Source: Salinimicrobium soli
GTDB lineage: Bacteria > Bacteroidota > Bacteroidia > Flavobacteriales > Flavobacteriaceae
DNA: 64,000 nucleotides
Direction: 5' to 3'
NCBI RefSeq assembly: GCF_048323655.1
Contig: NZ_JBLUWW010000003.1
Coordinates: 124,001-188,000, forward strand
Shown here: positions 8,490 through 17,249 of the stretch, piece after piece
Layout: each line of letters opens with the position of its first letter
Position numbering within the stretch: the stretch's first letter is position 1
Program-made: the position numbers and the translations under genes
Notes under the pieces: model-generated
The model's input: the letters and a program-made list of their open reading frames with translations, nothing else
What the model was told of the DNA's origin: nothing
Database searches by the model: none

Positions 8490-8903
8490 ATGAAAATACT
8501 CATCATCAACGGTCCAAACTTAAATCTTCTTGGAAAGAGAGAACCGGACACTTATGGAAACTCGAGCTTTGAAGACTATCTTTCTAAGCTTCGGGAAAAA
8601 TTCAAAGATGTTGAAATTTCTTACTTCCAGTCGAACATAGAAGGAGAATTGGTCGATAAGCTACAGTGGGCAGAGCGGAAGGTAGATGGAATCATCCTTA
8701 ATGCCGCCGCATACACCCATACTTCTATAGGAATTGGTGATGCCGTTAAAGCTATCAACACTCCGGTTGTGGAAGTTCATATTTCCAATGTCACGGCCCG
8801 GGAAGAATTTCGTCATAATTCGTTCATTGCTCCACATGCAAAGGGCGTTATTCTGGGCTTCGGACTTAAAGGTTATGAACTCGCACTTTCTAGTTTCCTG
8901 TAA
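8490..8903 (+). CDS. aroQ: Type II 3-dehydroquinate dehydratase
   Basis: Dehydrates 3-dehydroquinate to 3-dehydroshikimate in the shikimate pathway. The 137 residues from the ATG at 8490 match the small dodecameric type II enzyme: NGPNLNLLGKREPDTYG holds Arg17 and catalytic Tyr22, NAAAYTHTS holds Asn71 and His77, EVHISN holds catalytic His97, and REEFRHNS holds Arg108. An upstream in-frame ATG at 8472 falls inside the preceding terminator and is rejected. It sits alone between two paralogous OMP genes. Confidence 0.96.
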   Translation: MKILIINGPNLNLLGKREPDTYGNSSFEDYLSKLREKFKDVEISYFQSNIEGELVDKLQWAERKVDGIILNAAAYTHTSIGIGDAVKAINTPVVEVHISNVTAREEFRHNSFIAPHAKGVILGFGLKGYELALSSFL

Positions 8904-9096
8904 TCCCTGATTTTTATAAAATCCTCCTGAAACTGAGATAGATTGCTTCTTTTTTATTCAAAATAACAGAACTTTAACTATAAAAATGTGCTTTTCGTCG
9001 ATAATAGCGACAATTTTGTCCGATATACTGGCGTTTAAGTAAGAGTTCAAGTATTTTTTTTTAGTTTTAATCTATTAACAACCTAAACTTTTGATT

Positions 9097-9591
9097 ATGA
9101 AAAAATTACTGATTGCATTAGTCTTTGTACTTTCAGTTGGTCTAACCACAGCTTCTGCTCAGAGCTTCCGAATTGGAGTGCATGGAGGAGTGCCTGTAGG
9201 TGACGTTTCTGATACCCATAATTTTGACATTGGAGGACATGTTTCCTATATGTTCAATCCTATGGGAGTCTTCCAATTTGGAGGTATGGTGGGGTACTCT
9301 CACTACTTTGGCGATTCGGTTGATGAAGGAGGAATTCAATTTGATTATCCTGATGCCCAGTTTCTGCCAATAGCCGCCACAGGTAGAGCCTCTTTAGGAG
9401 ATGCTGTTTTTGTAGGTCTTGATCTTGGTTACGGGATTGGAGTGAACGACGGCAATGATGGCGGATTCTTATGGAGACCCAAATTAGGATTTGACTTCAT
9501 GGGAGTTGGAGTTGTTGGTTCTTTCGAGAATTACAGTATGGATGGGGGAACAGTTTCCTCAGTAAATGTTGGAGTTGAATTCGGACTATAA
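9097..9591 (+). CDS. Small outer-membrane beta-barrel protein, paralogue 2
   Basis: A 164-residue exported barrel protein with a signal peptide ending TASAQ. Its body (IGVHGGVPVGDVSD, YMFNPMGVFQFGGMVGYSHYFG, VGLDLGYGIGVNDGNDGGFLWRPKLGFDF, SVNVGVEFGL) follows the gene at 7956 segment by segment. The ATG at 9097 is used; a TTG at 9091 would add two residues. A clean terminator follows. The pair probably arose by duplication, with aroQ caught between them. Function unknown. Confidence 0.8.
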   Translation: MKKLLIALVFVLSVGLTTASAQSFRIGVHGGVPVGDVSDTHNFDIGGHVSYMFNPMGVFQFGGMVGYSHYFGDSVDEGGIQFDYPDAQFLPIAATGRASLGDAVFVGLDLGYGIGVNDGNDGGFLWRPKLGFDFMGVGVVGSFENYSMDGGTVSSVNVGVEFGL

Positions 9592-9613
9592 ACAGAATTT
9601 AAAATAGATATTC

Positions 9614-9645
9614 AAAAGCGGGAGATTTCTCCCGCTTTTTTTATT
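9614..9645 (+). terminator. Rho-independent terminator after OMP paralogue 2
   Basis: An 11-bp stem (9614-9624 with 9629-9639), ATTT loop, followed by a T-run. Confidence 0.9.
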
Positions 9646-9715
9646 TTAAGGCCTAAATCAGTTAAGGCATTTCAATCCAATTTTTGGAGGTCAAAATTGA
9701 ACAGGTAAAAGAAAT

Positions 9716-10585
9716 ATGATGAGTAAAATTCAAGTTGGATTTTTAATGTCTTACGATTATAAGTTGTTGAAAAACTCTATTCCTTTTGTGTATGATCATT
9801 CCGATGCTATAACAATTGCCCTTGACGAGAACTTTAGAACCTGGACAGGTGAAAAATTTAAGGTTGATAATGATTTTTTTGAATGGTTAAAAAAATTTGA
9901 TACCGAGAATAAGATCAAATTGTATAAAGACAATTTTTACGATTCCGGTTTGGATCCTATGGAGAACGAGGTCAGAGAAAGAAAGATGTTAGCCAACTCT
10001 ATGGGAATCGGGAATTGGATAATTCAACTTGATAGTGATGAATATTTTGTCAATTTTAAAGAATTTACTCAGCAGTTAAAAAGAAGGAACCACTATTTAA
10101 TTAATCCTGAAAAAAATAAGATTCAAATAGCAGGCTTTTATGTGAATCTGTACAAATACACAGATGACGGGTTATTGTATGTGTCAAAGCTGAGAAATCA
10201 AAAATTTGCGACTAATTATCCTAATTATAAGGTTGGAAGAAACACCAGGGAACGGGTAATCTTTGTGTCCAATATCGTCGTTCACGAATGCATGTCTCGT
10301 AGCGAAAATGAAATCAAGACAAAGCTTTCGAACTGGGGCCATGCTCACCAGGTTAACATTCAGGAATTTTTGGAAAAATGGAAAATGGTGGATGGAACGA
10401 ACTATAAAACCTATAAAGATTTCTTTTATCTGGAACCTGAAAAGTGGAAATCGTTGGACTTCGTAAAAGGAGGTTCATTAAAGGAATGTATGACGGACCT
10501 TTCAAAGAAAAACTTGAAACCCTCTTCCTTTTTTCTTGCCCAAAAGAATTTCGGGCAGTGGTTCAAATTCCTTTTTAAATCTTAA
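9716..10585 (+). CDS. Glycosyltransferase-like protein (GT-A, DxD motif)
   Basis: A 289-residue soluble protein. The segment WIIQLDSDEYF (residues 101-111) matches the DxD-bearing strand of GT-A fold transferases such as GT2, where two acidic residues bind the metal and nucleotide sugar; AITIALDEN near residue 31 fits the first half of the fold. The donor and acceptor are unknown. The gene is visibly richer in A/T than its neighbours (many AAT, GAT and AAA codons), and no other glycan genes lie nearby, so recent transfer is possible. The ATG at 9716 or 9719 can be the start. Confidence 0.65.
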   Translation: MMSKIQVGFLMSYDYKLLKNSIPFVYDHSDAITIALDENFRTWTGEKFKVDNDFFEWLKKFDTENKIKLYKDNFYDSGLDPMENEVRERKMLANSMGIGNWIIQLDSDEYFVNFKEFTQQLKRRNHYLINPEKNKIQIAGFYVNLYKYTDDGLLYVSKLRNQKFATNYPNYKVGRNTRERVIFVSNIVVHECMSRSENEIKTKLSNWGHAHQVNIQEFLEKWKMVDGTNYKTYKDFFYLEPEKWKSLDFVKGGSLKECMTDLSKKNLKPSSFFLAQKNFGQWFKFLFKS

Positions 10586-10650
10586 ATAAAGAGTGGTGCC
10601 ATTTACTAATCTAAACAAGGGTGTCTAAAAATGACTAATCAAATACCGGT

Positions 10651-11388
10651 ATGAAAAAGGCCTTTTTAAACTGGAGTTCTGGAAAGGATGCGGCTTTTGC
10701 CCTTTTTGAGCTGCAACAGGGAAACGACTTTTCTGTGGAAAAACTGGTCACCACTATAGATGCCACTTCTTCCACGGTTTCAATGCACGGCCTGCGGAAG
10801 GAGCTGCTTTTGCAGCAAGTAAACGCTGTTGGAATTCCGTTGCATCTCATTTCTCTGGATGGTTTTGTTCCGGTTGAGGAATATAACAGGATCATGAAAA
10901 GAGAAATGGATTCGTTAAAAGCAGAAGGCTTCACTCACAGCGTTTTCGGGGATATTTTTTTGGAAGATCTGAGGGAATTTCGGGAGGAGCAGCTTAAAAA
11001 AGCGGGTTTAACCGCGGTTTTTCCGCTCTGGAAGATGGATACTCAAACTCTGATGCGCGATTTTCTGAAAGCCGGTTTTAAAGCGATCACAGTGAGCGTC
11101 AATGCAAAAGACCTGGACAGATCTTTCTGCGGAAGGATCATAAATGAAACTTTTCTTGCCGACCTTCCGGAAGGAGTGGATCCTGCAGGAGAAAATGGAG
11201 AATACCACAGTTTCGTTTATGACGGACCTTATTTTAAGGAACCGGTTGCTTTCCGAAGAGGAGAGGTCTCAGAAAAAATTTCCGGAGCTCCCAAAAAGGA
11301 CAAAAAGCAGAAAAGTCTTGGAAAACAACCGTCCTGGGACACCCGGTTCTGGTATTGTGATCTGCTTCCGAAGCATCAGAAAGGCTAA
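10651..11388 (+). CDS. Dph6-related ATP pyrophosphatase (ATP_bind_4)
   Basis: A 245-residue N-type ATP pyrophosphatase. The PP-loop SSGKDAA is at residues 9-15. The VFGDIFLEDLREFRE segment and the C-terminal GENGEYHSFVYDGPYF are hallmarks of the diphthine-ammonia ligase (Dph6)/MJ0570 family. Bacteria lack diphthamide, so the true reaction is an unknown adenylation-dependent amidation or similar. The last 30 residues are lysine-rich (KKDKKQK) with a conserved-looking WDTRFWYCDL end. It lies between the glycosyltransferase-like gene and the VWA/AAA+ pair with no visible coupling. Confidence 0.85.
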   Translation: MKKAFLNWSSGKDAAFALFELQQGNDFSVEKLVTTIDATSSTVSMHGLRKELLLQQVNAVGIPLHLISLDGFVPVEEYNRIMKREMDSLKAEGFTHSVFGDIFLEDLREFREEQLKKAGLTAVFPLWKMDTQTLMRDFLKAGFKAITVSVNAKDLDRSFCGRIINETFLADLPEGVDPAGENGEYHSFVYDGPYFKEPVAFRRGEVSEKISGAPKKDKKQKSLGKQPSWDTRFWYCDLLPKHQKG

Positions 11389-11471
11389 AAACCTGGTTCC
11401 TTAACATAACTTTATTCCTTCACGGCGGTAACTTACTTTAGTTTATGTGCCGAATCCCTTAACTTTAGAAA

Positions 11472-12599
11472 ATGAAAAAGAAGAATGAAGTGAGAAGAGG
11501 TTTTGTTTTTAAAAAGTACGAAGACGAGAATATTACTCCCTTTGATAAGCTTTTTGAGATCTTCAAGGAACTGATTACCCACACCTCGGGCGACTTTGAG
11601 GAGGCTATTGACTGGCTTCGGCAACTGGATGAGGAGTACAACCTTACCGACGAGAATTACAGCATAGACGATTTTATTGAAGACCTGAAGAAGAAAGGCT
11701 ACATCCGCGAGGAGATCGATCCTGACGGGAATGGAGGTATGGCTATTACTGCCAAGACCGAACGTGCCATAAGACAACAGGCATTGAACCAGATCTTCGG
11801 AAAGCTTCGGAAAAGCCGTTCCGGCAGTCATTCAACCAAACACCAGGGACTTGGGGATGAGCATACGGGAGAATTCCGGAATTTCAATTACGGGGATCCG
11901 CTGGAAAAGATCTCTATGACCGAATCTCTCAGAAATGCACAGATCCACCATGGCGCTGATGACTTTAGGATGACCGAAGATGATCTAGTTGTAGAGGAAA
12001 CACATCACAAAAGCCAGATGAGCACGGTGCTCATGATCGATATTAGCCATAGTATGATACTGTATGGCGAAGACCGGATAACCCCGGCCAAAAAAGTGGC
12101 TATGGCGCTGGCAGAGCTCATTACAACGCGGTACCCGAAAGATACACTCGATATACTGGTCTTTGGAAATGACGCCTGGGCCATCAGTATTGGCGACCTG
12201 CCTTATTTGAGGGTAGGGCCTTATCATACAAATACAGTGGCCGGCCTGCAACTAGCCATGGACCTGCTGCGCAGAAAAAGGAATACCAACAAACAGATCT
12301 TTATGATCACCGATGGTAAACCCAGCTGTGTTAGAGAGCGTGACGGAACATACTATAAGAATAGTGTGGGACTGGACCCCTTTATTGTGGAGCAGTGTTA
12401 CAATGCCGCCAGGCAGGCAAGGAAGCTGCACATTCCCATCACCACTTTTATGATCGCGAGGGATCCATATCTGGAAAGGTTTGTTCGGGAATTCACCCAG
12501 GCCAACCAGGGGAAAGCATTTTTTACAGGATTAAAAGGTCTGGGAGAAATGATATTCGAAGATTACGAGACCAACAGGAAAAAAAGGATCAAGGGCTAA
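11472..12599 (+). CDS. VWA domain protein, partner of the adjacent AAA+ ATPase
   Basis: A 375-residue protein with an acidic helical N-terminal half (residues 1-170) and a von Willebrand A domain from about 183. The metal-ion-dependent adhesion site starts DISHS (Asp190, Ser192, Ser194), and MITDGKPS supplies the later Asp. No signal peptide or membrane helix, so it is cytoplasmic. The next gene encodes a Mg-chelatase/MoxR-type ATPase 1 nt (or 34 nt) downstream, the classic arrangement in which the VWA protein binds a substrate and the AAA+ ring remodels it. The target is unknown; no chlorophyll or cobalamin genes are near. Confidence 0.85.
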   Translation: MKKKNEVRRGFVFKKYEDENITPFDKLFEIFKELITHTSGDFEEAIDWLRQLDEEYNLTDENYSIDDFIEDLKKKGYIREEIDPDGNGGMAITAKTERAIRQQALNQIFGKLRKSRSGSHSTKHQGLGDEHTGEFRNFNYGDPLEKISMTESLRNAQIHHGADDFRMTEDDLVVEETHHKSQMSTVLMIDISHSMILYGEDRITPAKKVAMALAELITTRYPKDTLDILVFGNDAWAISIGDLPYLRVGPYHTNTVAGLQLAMDLLRRKRNTNKQIFMITDGKPSCVRERDGTYYKNSVGLDPFIVEQCYNAARQARKLHIPITTFMIARDPYLERFVREFTQANQGKAFFTGLKGLGEMIFEDYETNRKKRIKG

Positions 12600-12633
12600 A
12601 ATGCCATTTTTGAATAGTAATAAAATCAGAAGA

Positions 12634-14097
12634 ATGAAGAGAGAAGATATAAAGACGTTTGGAGGATTAAAAAAATCAGGCTACCAGAGTAAGAGCATCA
12701 AAGAAGAACTTCGGCAGAATCTGCTGGAGAAGATCAGGAAGAATGAACCTGCTTTTGAAGGTATTCACGGGTATGAGAATACCGTGATCCCCGAACTGGA
12801 GCGGGCGATCCTGTCAAGGCATAATATTAACCTGCTGGGACTGCGGGGGCAGGCCAAGACACGCCTTGCCAGGATGATGGTCAACCTGCTGGATGAATGG
12901 ATGCCTGTTGTAAAAGGTTCTGAGATCAATGATGATCCTTTTCATCCAATCTCCAGGTTCGCAAAAGAACTTATTGCCGTAAAAGGAGATGATACTCCCA
13001 TTGATTGGGTGCACCGGGAGGAACGTTTTTTCGAGAAACTCGCCACACCCGATGTCACCGTAGCCGATATTATTGGAGATGTAGATCCCATTAAAGCAGC
13101 CAATCTAAAATTGAGCTATGCCGATGACCGGGTGATCCACTTCGGAATGATCCCCCGGGCCAACCGCAGTATCTTTGTAATCAATGAGCTTCCCGATCTG
13201 CAGGCGCGCATCCAGGTCGCACTTTTTAATATTCTGCAGGAAGGGGATATCCAGATCCGCGGATTCAAACTGCGACTGCCGCTGGACATGCAGTTTGTCT
13301 TTACGGCAAACCCTGAGGATTATACCAACAGGGGTAGTATAGTAACTCCTTTAAAGGACCGGATAGGTTCTCAGATACTCACCCATTATCCGCTGAACCT
13401 GGAGACCGCCAAGGCAATAACTAAGCAAGAGGCCAAGCTGGATGAACAACAGGTGGAAATGGTTCACGTGCCCGAACTGGCAAAAGACCTGCTGGAGCAG
13501 ATAAGTTTTGAAGCCCGGGATAATGAATACATTGACGCGCGCAGTGGAATAAGTGCCAGATTAAGTATTACAGCTTACGAGAACCTTTTAAGTACTGCAG
13601 AGCGCAGGGCTATAAAAAATGGGGAAGATAAAACCTTATTGAGGTTTGGTGACTTTTTGGGAGTGATACCGAGTATTACCGGAAAGATAGAATTGGTTTA
13701 CGAAGGTGAGCAGGAGGGAAGTGCTGCGGTGGCACAGCAACTTATTGGAGAGGCTGTAAAAACACTTTTTCCGAAGTTGTTCCCCAAGATAGAAAAACTA
13801 ACGAAAGAGGGGGACGAAGATCCATACGCGGAAATTGTTGAGTGGTTCTTCTCCGAATCCGGATTTGAATTGCTGGATGAGACTACAGATGAAGAATACA
13901 AACAGGCTCTTGATTCCATTCCGGCGCTGGACAGGCTGATTAATAAATACCAGCCTAAAACAGCAGATAAGGATCGTTATTTTCTAAAGGAATTCGTTCT
14001 GTGGGGTCTGGTGGAGTACAAGAAGCTCAACAAGTACAGATTTGCAGAAGGTGTGCAGTTCAAAGACATCTACGGCAGTTACATCAGCGGACTGTAA
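12634..14097 (+). CDS. AAA+ ATPase, magnesium-chelatase ChlI/MoxR type
   Basis: A 487-residue AAA+ protein read from the ATG at 12634 (MKREDIKTFGGLKKSGY); an ATG at 12601, 1 nt after the VWA stop, adds 11 unlike residues and is the alternative. The P-loop is GLRGQAKT (69-76). The Walker B strand reads FVINEL (181-186), with Asn where Asp is usual. QARIQVALFNILQEGDIQIRG and FVFTANPEDYTNRG are sensor-region blocks typical of ChlI/sigma-54-like AAA+ proteins. Probably acts as a hexamer with the VWA protein. Confidence 0.87.
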   Translation: MKREDIKTFGGLKKSGYQSKSIKEELRQNLLEKIRKNEPAFEGIHGYENTVIPELERAILSRHNINLLGLRGQAKTRLARMMVNLLDEWMPVVKGSEINDDPFHPISRFAKELIAVKGDDTPIDWVHREERFFEKLATPDVTVADIIGDVDPIKAANLKLSYADDRVIHFGMIPRANRSIFVINELPDLQARIQVALFNILQEGDIQIRGFKLRLPLDMQFVFTANPEDYTNRGSIVTPLKDRIGSQILTHYPLNLETAKAITKQEAKLDEQQVEMVHVPELAKDLLEQISFEARDNEYIDARSGISARLSITAYENLLSTAERRAIKNGEDKTLLRFGDFLGVIPSITGKIELVYEGEQEGSAAVAQQLIGEAVKTLFPKLFPKIEKLTKEGDEDPYAEIVEWFFSESGFELLDETTDEEYKQALDSIPALDRLINKYQPKTADKDRYFLKEFVLWGLVEYKKLNKYRFAEGVQFKDIYGSYISGL

Positions 14098-14117
14098 TTT
14101 TGGAGCTGGGAAAAGAA

Positions 14118-14155
14118 AGATCCTCCAAAAAAGGCATTTTTGGAGGGTCTTTTAG
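14118..14155. terminator. Terminator between the AAA+ gene and lpdA (convergent)
   Basis: A 13-bp stem with one G-U pair around AGGCAT, with an A-rich left flank and TCTTTT on the right; it can serve both converging genes. Confidence 0.8.
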
Positions 14156-14170
14156 TATTGAGGTGTCTTA

Positions 14171-15562
14171 TTAGATATGAATCACTTCTCCATAGGCATC
14201 TGCCACAGCTTCCATCACAGCCTCACTCATAGTTGGGTGTGGGTGGATCGCTTTCAAAACCTCATGTCCTGTAGTTTCAAGTTTACGGCCAAGAACGGCT
14301 TCGGCGATCATATCAGTCACTCCGGCGCCAATCATATGGCATCCCAGCCATTCTCCATACTTCGCATCAAAGATCACTTTAACGAATCCGTCAGGAGTAC
14401 CGGCAGCTTTCGCTTTTCCGGAAGCTGAGAACGGGAATTTCCCGATCTTCAGTTCATATCCGGCTTCTTTGGCCTGCTTCTCGGTCATTCCAACAGAAGC
14501 AATTTCAGGAGTGGCATACGTACAACCCGGGATATTTCCGTAGTCGATCGGCTCTACATGAAGACCTTTGATCTTTTCAACGCAGGTGATCCCTTCCGCA
14601 GAAGCAACGTGGGCAAGCGCAGGACCCGGAACAACGTCCCCGATGGCATAAATTCCCTGCACGTTGGTTTGATACCAATCGTTCACAAGGATCTTATCAC
14701 GGTCAGTCTTGATACCTAGTTCTTCCAGTCCGATATTCTCAAGGTTACTCTTGATACCTACTGCTGAAAGCACGACGTCTGCCTCGAGGGTCTCTTCCCC
14801 TTTTTTGGTTTTCACCTTAGCTTTCACACTTTTTCCTGAAGTATCAACGCTTTCTACAGAAGAGCTGGTCATCACTTTGATGCCGGCTTTCTTAAAGCTG
14901 CGTTCAAATTGTTTTGAAACCTCTTCGTCTTCCAACGGCACCAAGTTGGGAAGGAATTCCACGATGGTAACTTCTGTTCCCATGCTGTTGTAGAAATGAG
15001 CAAACTCAACTCCAATGGCTCCCGAACCAACTACGATCATAGATTTTGGTTGTTTTTCAAGGGTCATCGCCTCGCGGTATCCAATTACCTTCTTACCGTC
15101 CTGCGGAAGATTTGGCAATTCTCTGGAGCGCGCCCCGGTAGCGATAATGATATGGTCTGCTGAATATTCTGTTGTCTTATTGTCTTTATCGGTAACATCG
15201 ATTTTCTTTCCGGCCTTCAGTTTTCCGAAGCCTTCGATCACATCGATCTTATTCTTTTTCATAAGGAACTGCACCCCTTTGTTCATACTGTCGGCAACTC
15301 CGCGGCTGCGTTTAATGACAGCTCCGAAATCTTTCTCTGCCTTTTCTACTTTCAAACCGTAGTCTGCAGCATGGTTGAGGTAGTCAAATACCTGCGCACT
15401 TTTAAGAAGGGCTTTGGTTGGGATACATCCCCAGTTAAGACAAACGCCTCCAAGGTTTTCCTTTTCAACAATTGCGGTCTTAAAACCTAACTGGGAAGCC
15501 CTGATAGCGGTGACGTAACCTCCCGGGCCACTTCCTAAAACAATGATATCGTATTTACTCAT
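14171..15562 (-). CDS. lpdA: Dihydrolipoyl dehydrogenase (E3)
   Basis: FAD-dependent E3 subunit of the 2-oxoacid dehydrogenase complexes; reoxidises dihydrolipoamide with NAD+. The 463 residues include the FAD fingerprint GSGPGGY (10-16), the redox disulfide in GGVCLNWGCIPTK (Cys41 and Cys46), the NAD fingerprint VGSGAIGVE, the AIGDVVPGP FAD motif, and the C-terminal acid-base pair in HPHPTMSE (His442, Glu447). Cytosolic. It stands alone with E1/E2 genes not in the window, as is usual for a shared E3. Confidence 0.96.
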   Translation of the reverse strand: MSKYDIIVLGSGPGGYVTAIRASQLGFKTAIVEKENLGGVCLNWGCIPTKALLKSAQVFDYLNHAADYGLKVEKAEKDFGAVIKRSRGVADSMNKGVQFLMKKNKIDVIEGFGKLKAGKKIDVTDKDNKTTEYSADHIIIATGARSRELPNLPQDGKKVIGYREAMTLEKQPKSMIVVGSGAIGVEFAHFYNSMGTEVTIVEFLPNLVPLEDEEVSKQFERSFKKAGIKVMTSSSVESVDTSGKSVKAKVKTKKGEETLEADVVLSAVGIKSNLENIGLEELGIKTDRDKILVNDWYQTNVQGIYAIGDVVPGPALAHVASAEGITCVEKIKGLHVEPIDYGNIPGCTYATPEIASVGMTEKQAKEAGYELKIGKFPFSASGKAKAAGTPDGFVKVIFDAKYGEWLGCHMIGAGVTDMIAEAVLGRKLETTGHEVLKAIHPHPTMSEAVMEAVADAYGEVIHI

Positions 15563-15692
15563 ATTTGGAAATTTTTGTAACTGGATTTAAAGACAGCGAA
15601 TTTACGGAATTTCAATATAAACAGAAAGCAATCAGTAGCTAATGCACTGATTTAAATTCAGCGAAACCTGATTTGTAGAAGAGAAAATCCAA

Positions 15693-15729
15693 AAAAAATC
15701 CCTTTTCCGGTTGGGAAAAGGGATTTTTT
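15693..15729 (-). terminator. Minus-strand terminator after the collagen-like lipoprotein gene
   Basis: A 16-bp perfect inverted repeat (15693-15708 with 15714-15729) with a T-run on the minus strand. It lies about 50 nt past the stop of the lipoprotein gene and insulates lpdA. Confidence 0.9.
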
Positions 15730-15774
15730 CTAAAGTTTTAGGTTCGCTGTTATTTGATTAACAGCTAAAAAGGC

Positions 15775-16269
15775 CTAATTCTCAAGTTCCGAAAGTACGG
15801 CATTCATGTCAGATACATCAACTCCGGTGTCTAAAGCAAAATCTGAAGGAATGACTATGAACCTGAAGAATTGATCATCTGTCCAGGCTGTACTCAGGGT
15901 GCTGAGGTCAAAATTTCCGTCAATGATGAGTTCTATATCGGCATCGGTGTGGTTATACACGTACTGAATGATTCCCTCATCCAAAAAGAAGTTCTGAGGA
16001 ATAAGGCTCCAGGTTTCGGCACCGTCTAATATTTCTCTTCTGTAAACGAGAATAGCGTCTGAAGGGAGTACTTCGATTTCGGCAGGTATTGTAATGAAAT
16101 AGCTATAAAGATTGAAATCTCCGTCGTAATTAAAATCTACATTTTCAAATTCAAAGGTCTGGCCTACAATGTTGACTCCGGGTTCACCTGGAGGTCCCGG
16201 AGGGCCTTCATCAGAACAGGAGGCGAGAGTGAATGAAACTAGCGTGAGTAAGTAGAATATTTTTTTCAT
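15775..16269 (-). CDS. Lipoprotein with short collagen-like stretch
   Basis: A 164-residue protein with lipobox TLASC (Cys17), at once followed by SDEGPPGPPGEPG, three Gly-X-Y triplets, and then an acidic beta-rich domain (VDFNYDGDFNLYSYFITIPAEI and so on). Predicted outer- or inner-membrane lipoprotein facing the periplasm or surface. The triplet linker is seen in many small Bacteroidetes lipoproteins. It starts 2 nt after the upstream msrB stop and so is probably cotranscribed with the two msrB genes. Function unknown. Confidence 0.75.
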   Translation of the reverse strand: MKKIFYLLTLVSFTLASCSDEGPPGPPGEPGVNIVGQTFEFENVDFNYDGDFNLYSYFITIPAEIEVLPSDAILVYRREILDGAETWSLIPQNFFLDEGIIQYVYNHTDADIELIIDGNFDLSTLSTAWTDDQFFRFIVIPSDFALDTGVDVSDMNAVLSELEN

Positions 16270-16271
16270 AT

Positions 16272-16676
16272 CTATTTGGATTTTGGTTCAAATTCTATAC
16301 TGGCAGAGTTTACGCAATAGCGTTGCCCTGTTTCGGTGGGGCCGTCGTCAAAGATATGTCCCAGGTGGCTACCGCAGTTGGCGCACAATATTTCTGTACG
16401 CAACATTCCAAAGCTGCGGTCCTGCACATATTCGATACTGCCTTCAATCGCATCATCAAAGCTGGGCCAACCACAACCGCTTTCAAACTTTTGATCACTT
16501 TCAAAAAGTTTGGCGTTACAGGCGGCACAATGATACTCTCCATTCTGAAAATGAAGGTTGTATTTTCCTGAATGGGGAGCTTCCGTTCCTTTTTGTCGAA
16601 GAACGCGATACTGCTCTTCTGAAAGCTTTTCACGCCATTCCTGCTCTGAATATTCTATGGGATATTTCTTTCTCAT
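16272..16676 (-). CDS. msrB: Peptide-methionine (R)-S-oxide reductase, cytoplasmic
   Basis: Reduces the R epimer of methionine sulfoxide in proteins. The 134 residues are a stand-alone MsrB: zinc cysteines Cys50/Cys53 (HCAAC) and Cys98/Cys101 (LCANC), catalytic Cys121 in RYCVNSAS, and Cys68 in SGCGWPSF as the likely resolving cysteine. No signal peptide. It is followed by the lipoprotein gene 2 nt away and preceded by a second, exported msrB 67 nt upstream. Confidence 0.95.
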   Translation of the reverse strand: MRKKYPIEYSEQEWREKLSEEQYRVLRQKGTEAPHSGKYNLHFQNGEYHCAACNAKLFESDQKFESGCGWPSFDDAIEGSIEYVQDRSFGMLRTEILCANCGSHLGHIFDDGPTETGQRYCVNSASIEFEPKSK

Positions 16677-16743
16677 TTGCTGGTTTCAACTAAAAATAAA
16701 AAAACGGACCTCTATTTTATCTTAAACTATTGGTAAACTTTCT

Positions 16744-17220
16744 CTACTTGTTACCCGCTGCAAAGTCAAGGGCAACGCCGTTGATGCAATGTCTTTTCCC
16801 GGTGGTTTCTTTTGGGCCATCATTAAAGACGTGTCCTAAATGTCCACCGCATCTTGCGCAAACCACTTCGGTGGCCGGAAAACCTCCTGTTCGGTCGGGT
16901 CTGTAAACAACATTATCTTCGTCTATTGGCCGGTCAAAACTGGGCCAGCCGGTTCCGCTATTAAATTTGTCCTTTGTTCTGTATAATGGGTTTCCGCAGG
17001 CCGCGCAAATAAAGATCCCGGGTTCTTCAACTTTTAGGAGTTCACTGCTAAAGGCTCTTTCTGTGCCCTTGCCTCGCAGCACCATAAATTCGGCCGGGGA
17101 AAGCTCGGCTTTCCATTCAGCTTCCGTCTTAGTCACAGGGAATTCCCTCTTTTCCTGTTGAGCAGTGCTATCGCAGCTTAGGAAAAGAAATATACCGGCA
17201 AGGAAAAGGAATCTTTTCAT
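16744..17220 (-). CDS. msrB: Peptide-methionine (R)-S-oxide reductase, lipoprotein form
   Basis: A second MsrB of 158 residues that carries a lipoprotein signal (FLFLSC, Cys16), placing the enzyme on the periplasmic side. Zinc ligands Cys72/Cys75 and Cys121/Cys124 and catalytic Cys145 (RHCINGVA) are intact. The position equivalent to the resolving cysteine of the neighbour is Thr (SGTGWPSF), so it likely depends on another reductant in the envelope. The tandem of cytoplasmic and exported MsrB suggests defence of both compartments against oxidants. Confidence 0.93.
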   Translation of the reverse strand: MKRFLFLAGIFLFLSCDSTAQQEKREFPVTKTEAEWKAELSPAEFMVLRGKGTERAFSSELLKVEEPGIFICAACGNPLYRTKDKFNSGTGWPSFDRPIDEDNVVYRPDRTGGFPATEVVCARCGGHLGHVFNDGPKETTGKRHCINGVALDFAAGNK

Positions 17221-17249
17221 GATGATGCTTTTCCATGTTATCTCAAGAA

